Positions 11,144-22,300 of a DNA stretch of 64,000 nt are shown here, one piece after another. The stretch is from Eudromia elegans. Taxonomy: Eukaryota; Chordata; Aves; Tinamiformes; Tinamidae. The stretch lies in contig PTEX01000013.1 of assembly GCA_003342815.1 (NCBI GenBank), forward strand, positions 1,323,898-1,387,897. The letters are read 5' to 3'. The position numbers and the translations under genes are program-made. The notes beneath the pieces were generated by a model that saw only the letters and a program-made list of their open reading frames with translations, was not told the DNA's origin and did not search any database. Position 1 is the stretch's first letter; the number at the start of each line of letters is the position of its first letter.

Positions 11144-12023
11144 CATCCCAGTCCCCAGCAGGTTTCGCTCCTTTCCATCCTCCCTCCTGCCGTCATTGCT
11201 TCCAGCTGCCATGCTGGAACTCCTCATCCTTCCCCGCTGCGCTCTCCCCTTTTCCGAGATGGGCACTGCAGAGATGGGAGGAGTGACTGAGCTGTCTCCT
11301 CTGCATGGTATGGGAAGGAGGAGCAGAGCTGCTCCGAGCTTTGGCTTCTCCCCCTCCTTTAAAAATGGGTGTCGGAGTAACCAAAGCAGCAGCTTCACCC
11401 CCAAAATAATGGGCAGCAAGACAGAATCACACACCTGAGCGGTGACCTCCTCAGCACACAGAGCAGCCGCCAGTAGGACCGCACCATGCAAGTAGCAGGT
11501 CTGAAGCACCACCTCAAAATAAAGGCCAAGAAAACAAACAGACTGAGTTTTGACAAAAAAAAAAGACATTATTGAAAGAGTTCGGTCTGTTTAGGTTGCT
11601 AACAATAATATCATCAGTGATCTGATCAGTCACCTTCAGGGAGAGAAAAGCTTTAGGACTAAAGAGCTCTTTAGCCTAGTGGAGAAGAGCTTAAATGCTC
11701 CTGTCTTGAAAGTAAAAAATGATAAATTCAGGTGTGCTGCAACTTGTTAACAATTACAAGAATTAACTGTTGGGACAAAACACCGAGGAAAGGCCTGAAT
11801 TCTCCACCTTTTAATTTCCTCCTCTTGGTACAAGAGGCATTTCTGGCGATACGCTGTTCCTCTACAAAGTTCGTGTTTCAGGAGCTGCATGCGACTATCC
11901 AGTAGGTAGCACGTCAGGTTGGATGCTTTATCGGCTCGTCCTTGTCCTAAATTCTGGAAAAAGCGGCATGTGCTTGTACCCGTTATGTGCACAGGCACCA
12001 AGGCTGAACAAGCCGCTCTCCAA
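11144..12023. other. Intergenic; no feature recognised
   Basis: Moderate GC. Antisense-overlapping open frames at 11114-11569 (minus) and 11133-11438 (plus) have no recognisable domains. Confidence 0.6.
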
Positions 12024-12600
12024 GGCCAAAGAGGAGGCCCAGAAGGGTCTGCAGGCGGAGAGCCCGGAGCCCCGCGGCACTTCCCATGGCGCTTCCCGCG
12101 GGGCTCGCTGGCGCAGCAGGAGTCTTCCGGCATCCTGGAGCTCCCTTCCTTCCTTCCTTCCTTCCTTCCTTGCTTCCTTCCTTCCTTCCTTGCTTCCTTC
12201 CTTCCTTCCTTCCTTCCTTCCTCCCTTCCTCCCTCCCTTCCTCCCTTCCTTCCTTCATGGGAAAGGCAGGCAGAGCAGCCTGCAATCCTGCCCACCTTCC
12301 CTGAACCGGGAGCTGCAGCAAGGTGAACTCGCTGCTGCTGCTGGGGCTGTGGAACTGGCGATTCCAGCTGATACCACAAAATGGGGAGCAAAGGGAAAAT
12401 ATCTCGTTCTATACATCCGACATAAAGAGCTGAGAGGTGGTAGGGACAAATACTTTAGTTTTCTCATTGCTTTTTTTTTTCTCTCTCTTTTCCATTCAGG
12501 GAAGCACAGCTAAGCTGACATGTAAATATTTTAAACAGCTGCTCATCAGTAAAAATGGTGTATTGTGCCCTCAGCTCAGAAGGATACTGTTCATGCATGT
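12024..12600 (+). repeat. Left arm of a long imperfect inverted repeat
   Basis: The reverse complement of this segment matches 13097-13548. Shared blocks, read in the left arm: the GC-rich block 12031-12140 (CGGGGCTCCGGGC-type, seen reversed); a TTCC-rich block; the core 12245-12451; the segment GAAGCACAGCTAAGCTGA (near 12502) with TGTAAATATTTTAAA; and finally TGTATTGT near 12560. In the core, by eye, there are seven substitutions and one 3-base indel over about 205 bases. Outside it the identity is nearer 80-88% with larger indels. I recognise no known transposon termini or target-site duplication. It may be a local inverted duplication or two opposite copies of an uncatalogued repeat. Confidence 0.9.
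12145..12256. repeat. (TTCC)n polypyrimidine microsatellite
   Basis: About 110 bases of TTCC units with a few TGCTTCC and TCCC variants. It lies inside the left arm of the inverted repeat; the right arm carries only about 20 bases of the complementary GGAA units (13440-13460). Uninterrupted polypurine/polypyrimidine DNA of this kind can form triplex structures. The long open frames crossing it, encoding Lys/Glu/Gly/Arg or Pro/Ser/Leu/Phe repeats, are by-products of the microsatellite. Confidence 0.95.
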
Positions 12601-13096
12601 TTTTTGCTTTCTTGACAATATTTGGTCTCTGCCATCGTGGAAAAGCTTCAGGTAGAGTATGAGTTTAGACTTAACATTGCCCCATTTCTTCATGTATTTG
12701 TTCTCCTTGTATCTTATGCAAGCCCAAATCACACATATTTGTCCTATCGGAAAATCCCCACATAATTCGGTGGGACTGGTCAGGTAAGATTTCGAGCAGG
12801 GAGCTCACATTCCATTTTTTCATTTTACTGCAGTATTTACAAAAGACTGAGCAACTGTCAGTTCAAACAAAAACCTGACTGCCTGAAAAAATGTCTCTGC
12901 CTAGCTTCTGCTCACTAGAATTAATCAATTAAATGGGCAGAGCTTCATTTCATAAAAAAAGACAGGAGATAATGTAAGATTTAGCGACATTAGGAAGGAA
13001 GGTGCATTAAAAAGAAGGACCTTGATACCGTTCAATTTGCTGTAAATTCTGCAAGGTTGGAATGGCACAGTACAAATACAGGCGAGATTTTAAAAT
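12601..13096. other. Spacer of the inverted repeat
   Basis: About 500 bases of AT-rich sequence between the arms. Weak continued similarity may persist for about 40 bases on each side (ATATTTGGTCTCTGCCAT against the reverse complement of the 13050 region), but I cannot confirm it by eye. Confidence 0.6.
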
Positions 13097-13548
13097 GTGT
13101 GAAAAGTACACGTCTCAGCTAAGGCTACAATACAGAATTCGTACCTTATACTGACGAACAGCCGTTTTAAAATATTTACATCAGCTTAGCTGTGCTTCAC
13201 CAAACAGAGAGATAAAAAAGTAAAAAGGCAATGAAAGAAACTGAAGTACTTGTCCCTACCACCTCTCAGCTCTTTATGTCGGATGTATAGAACAAGATAT
13301 TTTCCCTTTGCTCCCCATTTTGTGGTATCAGCTGGAATTGCCAATTCCACTGCCCCAGCAGCAGCGAGTTCACCTTGCTGCAGCTCCCGGCTCAGGGAAG
13401 GTGGGCAGGATTGCAGGCTGCTCTGCCTGCCTTTCCCGTGAAGGAAGGAAGAAAGGAAGGGTGAGCACCAGGATGCCGGAGCCCCGTGGGAAGCGCCGTG
13501 GGAAGCACCCAGGGGCTCCGGGCAGACCCTCTCGGGCCTCCTGTGCCA
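13097..13548 (-). repeat. Right arm of the long imperfect inverted repeat
   Basis: Reverse complement of 12024-12600. The best block is 13248-13452, including TTATGTCGGATGTATAGAAC and TTTGCTCCCCATTTTGTGGT, which occur inverted at about 12350-12420. Compared with the left arm it lacks most of the TTCC/GGAA microsatellite, a block of about 20 bases next to GATGCCGGA, and about 10 bases after CTCCGGG. Both arms read MLPILWYQLE... in the equivalent frame, but this reflects the duplication, not evidence of coding. Confidence 0.9.
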
Positions 13549-15189
13549 TCCTGCACTTCCTTTGCTCTTCGCTTCAGTCCCTCCATCTACTTAGCAGGGG
13601 GAAGCAGACACTGACTTGGCTGAGATTCAAGAGGGTGAAACGACTCCCATTGATCTGAATAGTTTTGGATGAGGCCTTAAGCAAAGAAGTCTGAGTGAAA
13701 GAAGCATTCGGGAGATGCAGATTATTTTTTTTTTCCCCAGCCATGAATTATGCATGAGTACATTGTGATTGTCTTGATTCCATCCTCTATTTTGAAATTA
13801 TTCATCTAATTCTTGCAGAAAATTTTTGGTTTGTAAAGACTATTTGAAAGCAGTTTTTCAGAATCTCAGCTCAAGCAGCTGCTAACTCCCAGAGTGAGTG
13901 AAAAAGCCTCGGCTTCCCCCAGAAATCCAGAACGGAAGGTGCATGCCAGACCATGATCCTTTCTTCTCCTGCCTCTGAGCTTTTACTGCAATTCTGCCTT
14001 ATTAATACGATGTGTGCTATGCTCCCTTGTGCATCCAACTTATGATCTGGATGGGACTGGATGCAGTGGGAAGGTCAGGGTGCAGCGATTTCACTAAAGT
14101 CCACCATGGTTTTAAGAGGGACAGGAAAAACGGGAGAAAATGCTAGATTAATTAAAGTTGGTTGGACAGTGTTCAATCTGCCTTTCCTTGAGCTATAAGA
14201 ACCTGGAAATGGTCGAGTAATAATAATAATCTTCCTTGTATTTAGGTGTGTTTGTACAAAATTCTTATTCTCCTAAAAGAAAAACAATAGAAATTCACTT
14301 GTCTCATAAAATGTAATAAATCCTTTTTTATAACTTCATAAGCTTATAAGAAGGTCATATAATCATAGCTGGGAACCTAAGCTGTATGTCCTTCATCTTA
14401 AACTGATAACACTTAAGGTGCTGAACGAGCAGGAAAAATCTGTTACCTTGAAACGCCTGGGACAAGAATGGGGAGAAGAGCTGGATCAGTGCAAGGGATG
14501 GAAATTCCTTGGAACAGAATTTCAAATGAAAAAATATGGAAAATCTCTACCTGCCAAAACCCTGGAGAAATTTGTTGCCATCAAGTTTCAGTATGCTGCC
14601 GCAAATTTAAATGAGGTTAGAACCTCTCAAAAACAACACAAAAAAAAGATACAGGAATATTTTGCAGTAAAATTGTTCTACGAATGAAGTATGCCAAGAT
14701 GTTAATACCTCTGTGATAATGTATGCTGATTATTTTAGTTTTATTTATGGCCTCATTCTATTCAGACTGAAGGAAATACTTAAACAAACAAAAATCATGC
14801 AGTTTCAGACCTTTTTGTTAAATTCTGGGGCCTGATTCATTTGCATTTTGTTTTGTTTTTATAATGCATACTTATTTTAATTACTACTGCTGCACTTTAA
14901 TTGTAATCGTCTGTGCAATGCCCAAGCACCTTGCTAAGTGGATAAGGGAAGCACTTTTATTCCATAATAACATCATTAATCCATTATTATTCATTATTAT
15001 TTCTCAGGAAAGGACTGAAAAGAATCAGGACTTTGAAAAACACAATACCAACAAATTATCTGTGGCCAAATTAATTTTAAAGGAATTCATACTTTCATCA
15101 TCTTCACCATTGTTTCTCTCTAGGCACCATCTCTCCTAAAGAGGGAAGCAGCAGCATTTAATGACCTGAGGACTCAGCGAAATGCCAAA
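13549..15189. other. Intergenic; old repeat traces only
   Basis: Contains a relic at 13640-13681 (ACTCCCATTGATCTGAATAG and GGATGAGGCCTTA, the inverted 'gggcctgatcc ... cattgacttcaatggg' amniote repeat). A 90-codon frame at 14418-14687 is Lys/Glu-rich and matches nothing I recognise. Confidence 0.5.
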
Positions 15190-15380
15190 GATGCCTGAAA
15201 CCAGAGACCCGCTCCCACCTCTGCCCGCCGCTCGCTGCGTGGCCTTGGGCACCGCATTGAACCACTCTGTGTCCCTGCTTCCCTATTTCTTGGGCTCCAG
15301 TGCTAACATTCCCCTTCTGCAGAACAGGAAAGCCTCCTTCAGGAGTGTGCAGAGCTTTGCAAGTGACACATGCCAGGCAT
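15190..15380 (+). repeat. CORE-SINE (MIR1-like amniote SINE) relic, nearly full length
   Basis: In order: a decayed tRNA-derived B-box region (CCAGAGACCCGCTCCCACCT), the core GCTGCGTGGCCTTGGGCA, AACCACTCTGTGTCCCTGCT (consensus cactctgtgcctcagttt), and a tail with GCAGAGCTTTGCAAGTGACA (consensus gtaaagctttgcaagtgct). The co-linear order over about 190 bases makes the assignment solid despite heavy divergence. Confidence 0.65.
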
Positions 15381-17619
15381 GGTGGCAGCGCAAGGGGACG
15401 CGGTGATGGCTGGATAAGGGAGGAGATGTTTCCTAGCTATGTGGGAGTCTTGCTTCCCAGCTAAAGAAGACATTCAATTTCTTGTGATATCTTTGCAGAT
15501 TCCTCCAGAATTAATACCCTGTCTTCACTGAGTTTTCTAATTACTGAGGATTACACACCTCTATTGCCTCTTGAATTTTTTAAGCAGATCCCTGCATACT
15601 CTTCTGTGTTATGTACTCGAGCATTCCGCTGTGTTTCTCTTTGGCATATGCTGTCTGTAAAACCTGGATGCTCAGGGTCTGATTCTACCATTTTGGACCA
15701 CCAGTTACCACACCTGGACAAAAAATCAGCTGGTTTGTTCCTGATTCTTGGAGCCCATTTGTCACTCATGAATGGCTGTTCATTTAATTTATGACAAAGA
15801 TCCTTTGGAAGGAACTGGGCTAATGAGCCTGGTGAACCAAGTGAAAGGTGAAACAAAAAATGAATGAATAAATGGAGTCCACTCTGCATGGTGCATTCAC
15901 ATCTTTCAAGCTGTTTCCCCCATTCCAAATCATCCAAAGCAGGATGAACTTCCATCTTAGTCGGTATTCCCTCAAGAGCACATGCCTCAGCCTCTCTTGC
16001 TATTTCTAGACAGGCCAGCACGACGTTTACGATGTTGCCTGTCCAGCTGGGCTGCAAAGGAACGTTACGTCCACTCTGCAGGGCCAGCACGAGCGGCCGG
16101 AGCAGCCGCGCTGCTCTGCAAGAGCGGCAGCCTCCACCCCAAGTCTCTCCTAACACGGACGAGGCAGCTCTTTTCCACACATGCGTGTAAGCATGTGTAA
16201 GCATGTACGCACCCAGGGGTACCCACAGCCACTCCTGCTCCTGCCCCAGCACGCTCTAATGCCGAATTTATGCTATTCCCATTGGTCTCCCAGAATTCCA
16301 TTACGAACAAAACGTCTCTGAAACCAAACCGTGAACCGGCACAATTCCCCAGACGATTATTGCCTCTCTTCCCCTCAAATACACCTTTCACCTCCCGTTT
16401 CTGTGCACGTGCCGTGTTACCACGTTGCCCCGCGGCCACTCTCCCCGCCTTGCTGCAGCGCTGCCTCCTGCTCAGTCAGTCCCCCATCACAAGGCACTAA
16501 AGCTCCGCCAGGGAATGACACGCAGGGAGGTCTCTAAAATTCTCCCAGTAGAATCCCAAGAAGTGTGTAAGACATGAAGGCTCATATTCCCTGGACCTCG
16601 CTCCAAGCTCTTCCCTCTGCACAAGGGACACACGGCAACGTTTCGAGATCCCCCAAAGCCATCTTTAAGTGCTCGCAAGAGAACTGTGAAAAGCAGGGTT
16701 TTTCTTTTTTCCTTTTTTTTTTCTCCCCAGAAGGAGTCTGTGAACAGTTTCTAATCCTGGTGATCCTGCCTGCATCAGTTTACATTTCCAAAGCTATCTG
16801 TGAACAGAAGAGGCTAGAAATACACCTTTCATCTAGGAATACACCGAAACAGTTTCTCGTTTACATTTCTCGGTCCTTCACTTGAGGAAATCTTTGACAG
16901 CGGCGCAGGTTTAGCTGACCTCAATAGGCAAACCCCCACCATCACCTCCTTAAAAACAGTTGCTTTTCCTGTTGTGGGCTTGCACTTTCTATGTGGGTAG
17001 TTACATCTACTGACAGGTATGCCTGAAATCCGCTTTGACTGCCGGTTACTCCTCCTGGTTCTCCAGGCCAGCAGTGACTGGACAGCATTTGTTTTTCCCT
17101 GCTTTTTTGTTTTCCTTTTCAGAAATCATCAAACTTGTTTACAGAGTCATAACAGATCTCCTGGAAACAAGTTTATTACTGCCGGCCAGGGTATTTTTTA
17201 GAGAGTATTGCAGAGACTTCTCGGCTGTCCCATGATTTCCAAGTCTGCCAGCTCTGAGGGCTGTGGATGAGGAAGGGCGAGGGGAAGGTATTTCTTCAGA
17301 AATGGGCATAACCTCTGTAGAAAGGCCTAAGGCCAGAGGCCTCATATGTCTTCTGCAGCATTATTCCCACCTCCTTCTCCCTCGCTTTCCCCCCAGGAGG
17401 AGCCGCAGAGTTAGACTAGTTTCCCTCCTGAAGAGGCTGACGTTGAGACCAAAGACCCAGAGGGGAGGGAAACTTGTGAGGCAGCAGCACAGCACGTCCC
17501 TCTGGCACCCGCTTTCCCTTGGTAACTCCTTCCCGGAGTCACCTATCGATTCTCACCTTCTAGCCACTCAAAAGAAAAATAAAGGGTGTATAAATACAAA
17601 AAAAAAAAAGGAAAAAAAA
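15381..17619. other. Intergenic DNA upstream of IQSEC3
   Basis: No gene or named repeat recognised. A 233-codon minus-strand frame (15551-16252) has no domain features and is overlapped by open frames on the other strand. The interval ends in an A-rich run (about 17598-17619) that abuts the assembly gap. TATAAATA at 17589-17596 is most simply part of this A-rich stretch. Confidence 0.6.
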
Positions 17620-18109
17620 NNNNNNNNNNNNNNNNNNNNNNNNNNNNNNNNNNNNNNNNNNNNNNNNNNNNNNNNNNNNNNNNNNNNNNNNNNNNNNNNN
17701 NNNNNNNNNNNNNNNNNNNNNNNNNNNNNNNNNNNNNNNNNNNNNNNNNNNNNNNNNNNNNNNNNNNNNNNNNNNNNNNNNNNNNNNNNNNNNNNNNNNN
17801 NNNNNNNNNNNNNNNNNNNNNNNNNNNNNNNNNNNNNNNNNNNNNNNNNNNNNNNNNNNNNNNNNNNNNNNNNNNNNNNNNNNNNNNNNNNNNNNNNNNN
17901 NNNNNNNNNNNNNNNNNNNNNNNNNNNNNNNNNNNNNNNNNNNNNNNNNNNNNNNNNNNNNNNNNNNNNNNNNNNNNNNNNNNNNNNNNNNNNNNNNNNN
18001 NNNNNNNNNNNNNNNNNNNNNNNNNNNNNNNNNNNNNNNNNNNNNNNNNNNNNNNNNNNNNNNNNNNNNNNNNNNNNNNNNNNNNNNNNNNNNNNNNNNN
18101 NNNNNNNNN
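17620..18109. other. Assembly gap (490 N)
   Basis: Unsequenced bases. The left flank is A-rich and the right flank starts abruptly in over 85% GC sequence. The gap therefore probably removes the 5' UTR, transcription start and most of the CpG-island promoter of IQSEC3. Its true length may differ from 490. Confidence 0.98.
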
Positions 18110-18197
18110 CGCGGCGCCTCCTCCGCGCACCCCGCGCCGCTCTCGCCGGAGCGGCGGCGGGCGGGCGGGCGGCGGGGCCCGCGCCGTGCGGCGGGGC
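18110..18197 (+). promoter_or_regulatory. IQSEC3: IQSEC3 5' UTR / CpG island remnant
   Basis: The 88 bases between the gap and the start codon are extremely GC- and CpG-rich (CCGGAGCGGCGGCGGGCGGG), consistent with the 3' part of a CpG-island promoter and 5' UTR. No in-frame stop separates the gap from the ATG at 18198. That ATG is chosen because human IQSEC3 begins with the same residues and the context GGGGCATGG is favourable (G at -3 and +4). Confidence 0.75.
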
Positions 18198-18667
18198 ATG
18201 GAGAGCCTGCTGGAGAACCCGGTGCGCGCCGTGCTCTACCTGAAGGAGCTCACGGCCATCGTGCAGAACCAGCAGAGCCTCATCCACACGCAGCGGCAGC
18301 GCATCGACGAGCTGGAGCGGCGCCTGGACGAGCTGAGCACCGAGAACCGCAGCCTGCGCGGGCAGCAGCCGCCGCACACCGAGCCCCCGGCGCCGCCGCC
18401 CGAGCAGCCGCCGCCCGAGCAGCCGCCGCCGGGGCAGCCGGAGCCGCTCCAGCACCACCAACAGCTCCCGGCGCCGCCGCAGCAGCAGCCGCCACCGCCG
18501 CCGGGCAAGCAAGCGGCGGGCCGGGCGGCCGGGCACCAGCACCCGCCGCTGCAGGCGCCCCAGCCGCCGGCGGAGAAGGAGGCCCGCGAGAAGGGCTGCT
18601 GCGGCGCCCTGCTCCAGCACAAGCCCCCGCCGGGCCTCGGCAAAGGCGTCCTGAGCAGGAGAGCGGA
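18198..18667 (+). CDS. IQSEC3: IQSEC3 coding exon 1 (N-terminus of synaptic ARF-GEF, partial)
   Basis: Encodes the first 156 complete residues of IQSEC3 (BRAG3/SynArfGEF), which activates ARF GTPases through a SEC7 domain and is concentrated at inhibitory synapses. The catalytic domain is not in this window. The protein begins [18 protein letters not shown], as in human from memory. Residues 10-55 form a heptad-rich coiled coil ([18 protein letters not shown]). Residues 57-125 are Pro/Gln-rich with a duplicated EQPPP unit at 69-78. The C-terminal GALLQHK...LGKGVLSRR motif again matches human. The exon ends after two bases of a codon (GA), at a perfect GTAAGT donor starting at 18668; reading on without splicing meets TAA at once, which supports the junction. 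Phase matches the exon at 61708. Base composition is extremely GC-rich, as usual for a bird CpG-island first exon. Confidence 0.95.
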
Positions 18668-19248
18668 GTAAGTGCGGAGGGCGCGGGGGCGGCACCGGGC
18701 AGGAGCGGCTCCCGCCGGGCCACAGCGCGGGGCTGAAATGGGGCTAACCCCGCGTGGAGGCGGCTGGGGATTCCCTCCCTCCTTTCATACCTGCCTCCTT
18801 CCTTCCTTCCCTCTGTCCTTCTTACCGGAGCAGGTAGAGTGCACAACGGGGCCAGGATGCTGCCTCCACTCCCTCATGCCCAGGTGCCCGTGGAGCCGCT
18901 CAAGCTGCTCGCCCACAGTGCCCACGCGCAGCATCATGCCCTACTTGTCTCTCGTGATCCTGTGTCTGGTGTCTAAGTGAGTGCAGGGTAGCCCAGGCTG
19001 GGGGAAAATGCTTTGCAAAGGACAGCAGTATTGTGGCGGTGGCTGTTTGCCTCAAATCACTCCTTACCCTTCAAAAAAAAAAAACCAAAACCAAAACTTC
19101 CCCATTTTTTTTCACCCTTGCTCATGTAAGGTTTTAGCATATGTGCTATATTGCATGGGATGTATACATACTCATAGAGATGCGATGCTGCACATATGTT
19201 TAGTCTTTAGGATGCATCATATTTTACTTGTATGTCATTTGTCCTTTT

Positions 19249-19250
<2 letters not shown>

Positions 19251-19289
<39 letters not shown>

Positions 19290-19311
19290 TGTGTGTTTGT
19301 GTGTGTGTGTG
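19251..19311. repeat. T-run plus (GT)n compound microsatellite
   Basis: About 37 T residues (19251-19288) followed by alternating GT with one TTTG interruption. It lies about 600 bases into intron 1. Such tracts are length-variable and assembly-error prone. Confidence 0.9.
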
Positions 19312-22300
19312 GCATCTGACAGTGATTCAGGTCATAAAAGGACCAAGTACTGTTTTTGCTGGCCCTTCCTCTTCAGTGCAGGAAGCATGACCGCTAGTAC
19401 TGAATGCTGATAGTGCTCTGTGGGCATACACATATAGTAAACCACGACAAGCACCCCACTGCTATAGGGAGTAGAAGAGGCTACTATTGAGTCACATTTT
19501 CTTGGATTGCTTGTCCTGTACGTGCCATCAGTACACTAGCCCAGCTGGTAAATACAGGTGCATGCAGGATTATGTTGCTTCTGTTTAGGCACTTTGGCAG
19601 TAATGGAATGTTTTCTAGTTGAAAGACAGAGTTAGGGAAGTTAGGAAGAGAAGGAGCGTAGTTTCTGATCTGGTCTCCTGTATAAGAACAAAGCTCATAT
19701 AAGTAGTAAAGCTAGACCTGCATTTCTTTCCTAGAATGAACTCTATTGCTTTATCTATAGTAATGTCAAAGCAAAGGAAGAAGGCAGCACACTCTGTAGC
19801 CTAGGACATATTCTTTGTCTCTTTTGACATGTAGGATAAAAGGGCCCCTTCTCTTTCATGTTTGGTTTGAATACAAAAACATCGAGCTCGATTATCAGCT
19901 AGTGTAACAGAGTTACGGCACTTCATATCAGCTAAGCATCTACCACGTGACTATGAAAATCAGTGGAAACATTACTATTGAAAGAAATACTATTAAAGGA
20001 ATATGTACAGTCCGAGTCATGTTTGAATCCTCATAAACAAAACCATATTCCCAAAATACTGCACTGCAAGGACTCAGTTTTGCACAATAGGGCAACTTAA
20101 AGGAAATGCGCAGGCTACTCAGAGTGCTAATTCAAGCATTTGTAGCATTATCATCATGCCTTATTCATCATGCCAAAGATGAAGTTTTAAAAAACATAGG
20201 GCCTGATCCTGATCTCAAGCCCACTGTTTTAAATACAGAATAGCTTAGGTTAAGTCATTTAGGTCAAAACAGTAAGAATCTCATACAAAAATGCATAATC
20301 AGCCTCATTGTTTTTAAATAGTGAGTCCCTGCAGTGAAGGCAGTGTTAGAAACATTGCATTAGCAAGGGCTTTCCTTTCATCTGAACAGAGTTTCTAACA
20401 TACGTCATTATACAGGTTTGAAGAATCAATTTCTATGCACAAATCTAAATATTTCATTCTTATCTGAGCTTTTTTGCAGTGAGGATTTGATTGGGAGAAC
20501 AAAATTGTAGATTTTTTTTTTTCTTCTTACCAAAATGCACAAGGAGAACTGTATGAAGAACACGGCTGATATCTAATATATCATAGCATAATCTATACCT
20601 ATCAGATAGATAGATAAATATACGTAGCCTTTTTGTGGAAAGTCGGAGCTGCTGCCGGGAATAACAGAGCAATCCCTGCAGCGCTCTTCACTCAGGAGGA
20701 TTAAAATAGACTGCTTCTGTTTCCTTCTATAGCTTAGGCAAAACAAAATCTTTGTATAGAAAAGGAAATATGAGAATGGCAAAACAGTCTACAGTTCTCA
20801 CTCCTGCAGGTTCCTGTTTTTTTTCCTTTTTTTTTTTTTTTTCTTCACTGATTGTATACACTGGGTTTCATCCTCTCTCATCTCTGACTTTTAGACAGAA
20901 ATCAGAGAGACCATAAAATCTAACTTAAAGGCAACTTGGATGTGAAGGGTATTTCAGCTCCTTTTGACAGCATGCCCAGCGTCCCTTATGATGCAACAGC
21001 CAACCTGAGAGTTATGTTTTGTCTTTTGTATGGCAGCAGGGGACATATACTTTAATATACCTACACAGAATAGGTGTCTGCACTCCATCCCTCCTCACAT
21101 CTATAGTCATATTTGTCACTGTATTAAAGACCCTGAAATTCAACTCTGAATTTTTACCTCTTAGCAGACTTAGGCACTGACTAATAATCACAATAGAAAA
21201 TGGCCACTCTGAGCAGAACAGAAATGAAATTTTAGAGGATCAGGACGCAGAGGCTGAAAGCAAGGGTGAAAATAGCACCTACGCAGCACCTGGCTATCAC
21301 TGCCCAGCAAAGGAATTTCCTCCATCTCTCAGAAAATAAGAGACTCAGACAGAGTGTTTAAATGCATGTGTGATGTCCCCTCTCACCTCAGACTCATCCC
21401 AGTGATTTTGTTCATTTTCAGCCAGGACTTTTTTTTTTTCCCCTATAGCCTGGCTCACCTCAAGTCCTGTGTAAAAATGAAGAGCTGAGTCCTTGGACAC
21501 ATGTGATTCATGTCAACTGGAGCAACCTTCTGTAGGGGTGTTTGGAGGAAAAGCATCAAAAAATCCCTCTACACTCTTTCCTTTTAAGTTTGTTCTCACT
21601 TTGCCAGCTTGCATTAAACGACTATCTTTTGCTTTTTTAAGCCTACAGTTTTTGAAGAGAATGAAGCCCATGTCCCTAGGTAATAAGTCCTTCTCTAAGG
21701 AGGGAAGAATCTTGTGAGTTATGCAGAGACCCACTGCTGTGTGAGAAAGGCAGTGCTGAGCTTACCTACAAGAGGCAAGATAGGGAACAAGGTGTTTGAA
21801 CAGATCCTCAGCAAGAATTGGGCTGATTATTATTCCACGGCATCTGTCTCTTTCTACCTTAGAAATCTATTGCATAAGTGCCTCACAGCTTTAAAAACAA
21901 AAAATAAGGTCATTCATCATGGAATGTTTTGCATCAAAAAACACAGGTTGCCAAATTAGCATAGCTTAGATCACCCTTATTAGGCAGCTTCTTGTCTTAA
22001 GGGACCATCCCAAAGTATCATCAAATGCTGTGAGTATAGATTTCCCTTCCTTTCATTATCAGAAAACTACCTTCTTTGCCAATGCTCCATACCCTTCATT
22101 CAGTATCAGAGAAATGCCACAGGGTTGAATTTAGCAGATTAAGTCTAAATGGCCCAAATCCTGCAGTCATTTTATCGGTGAAACTCTTTAAATGGGAGCT
22201 CTGTTTATGGAAGATTTTCAACTTGCACATTAGCTGGAAACCTCTCTTTCATAAATACAGATAGAATAATACCTAAATACTTTGTAGTTCCTTTTGTCAA

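Noticed and set aside
11747-12391. 214-codon minus-strand frame with GRKEGRKE-type repeats
   Set aside because: The repetitive part is the TTCC microsatellite read in reverse. The similar frame in the right arm follows from the inverted duplication, not from coding conservation.
14418-14687. Lys/Glu-rich 89-residue frame
   Set aside because: AT-rich DNA naturally gives Lys-rich frames; no promoter, splice signals or family match seen.
15551-16252. 233-codon minus-strand frame
   Set aside because: No domain features, and overlapped in antisense by other open frames; nothing supports a gene.
17589-17596. TATAAATA upstream of IQSEC3
   Set aside because: Part of an A-rich run, and the real start is more likely in the CpG island hidden in the gap about 600 bases before the ATG.
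17568-18695. Very long minus-strand open frame opposite IQSEC3 exon 1
   Set aside because: It is mostly N translated as X plus the antisense of a GC-rich exon; its Arg/Leu-rich product is a composition artefact.
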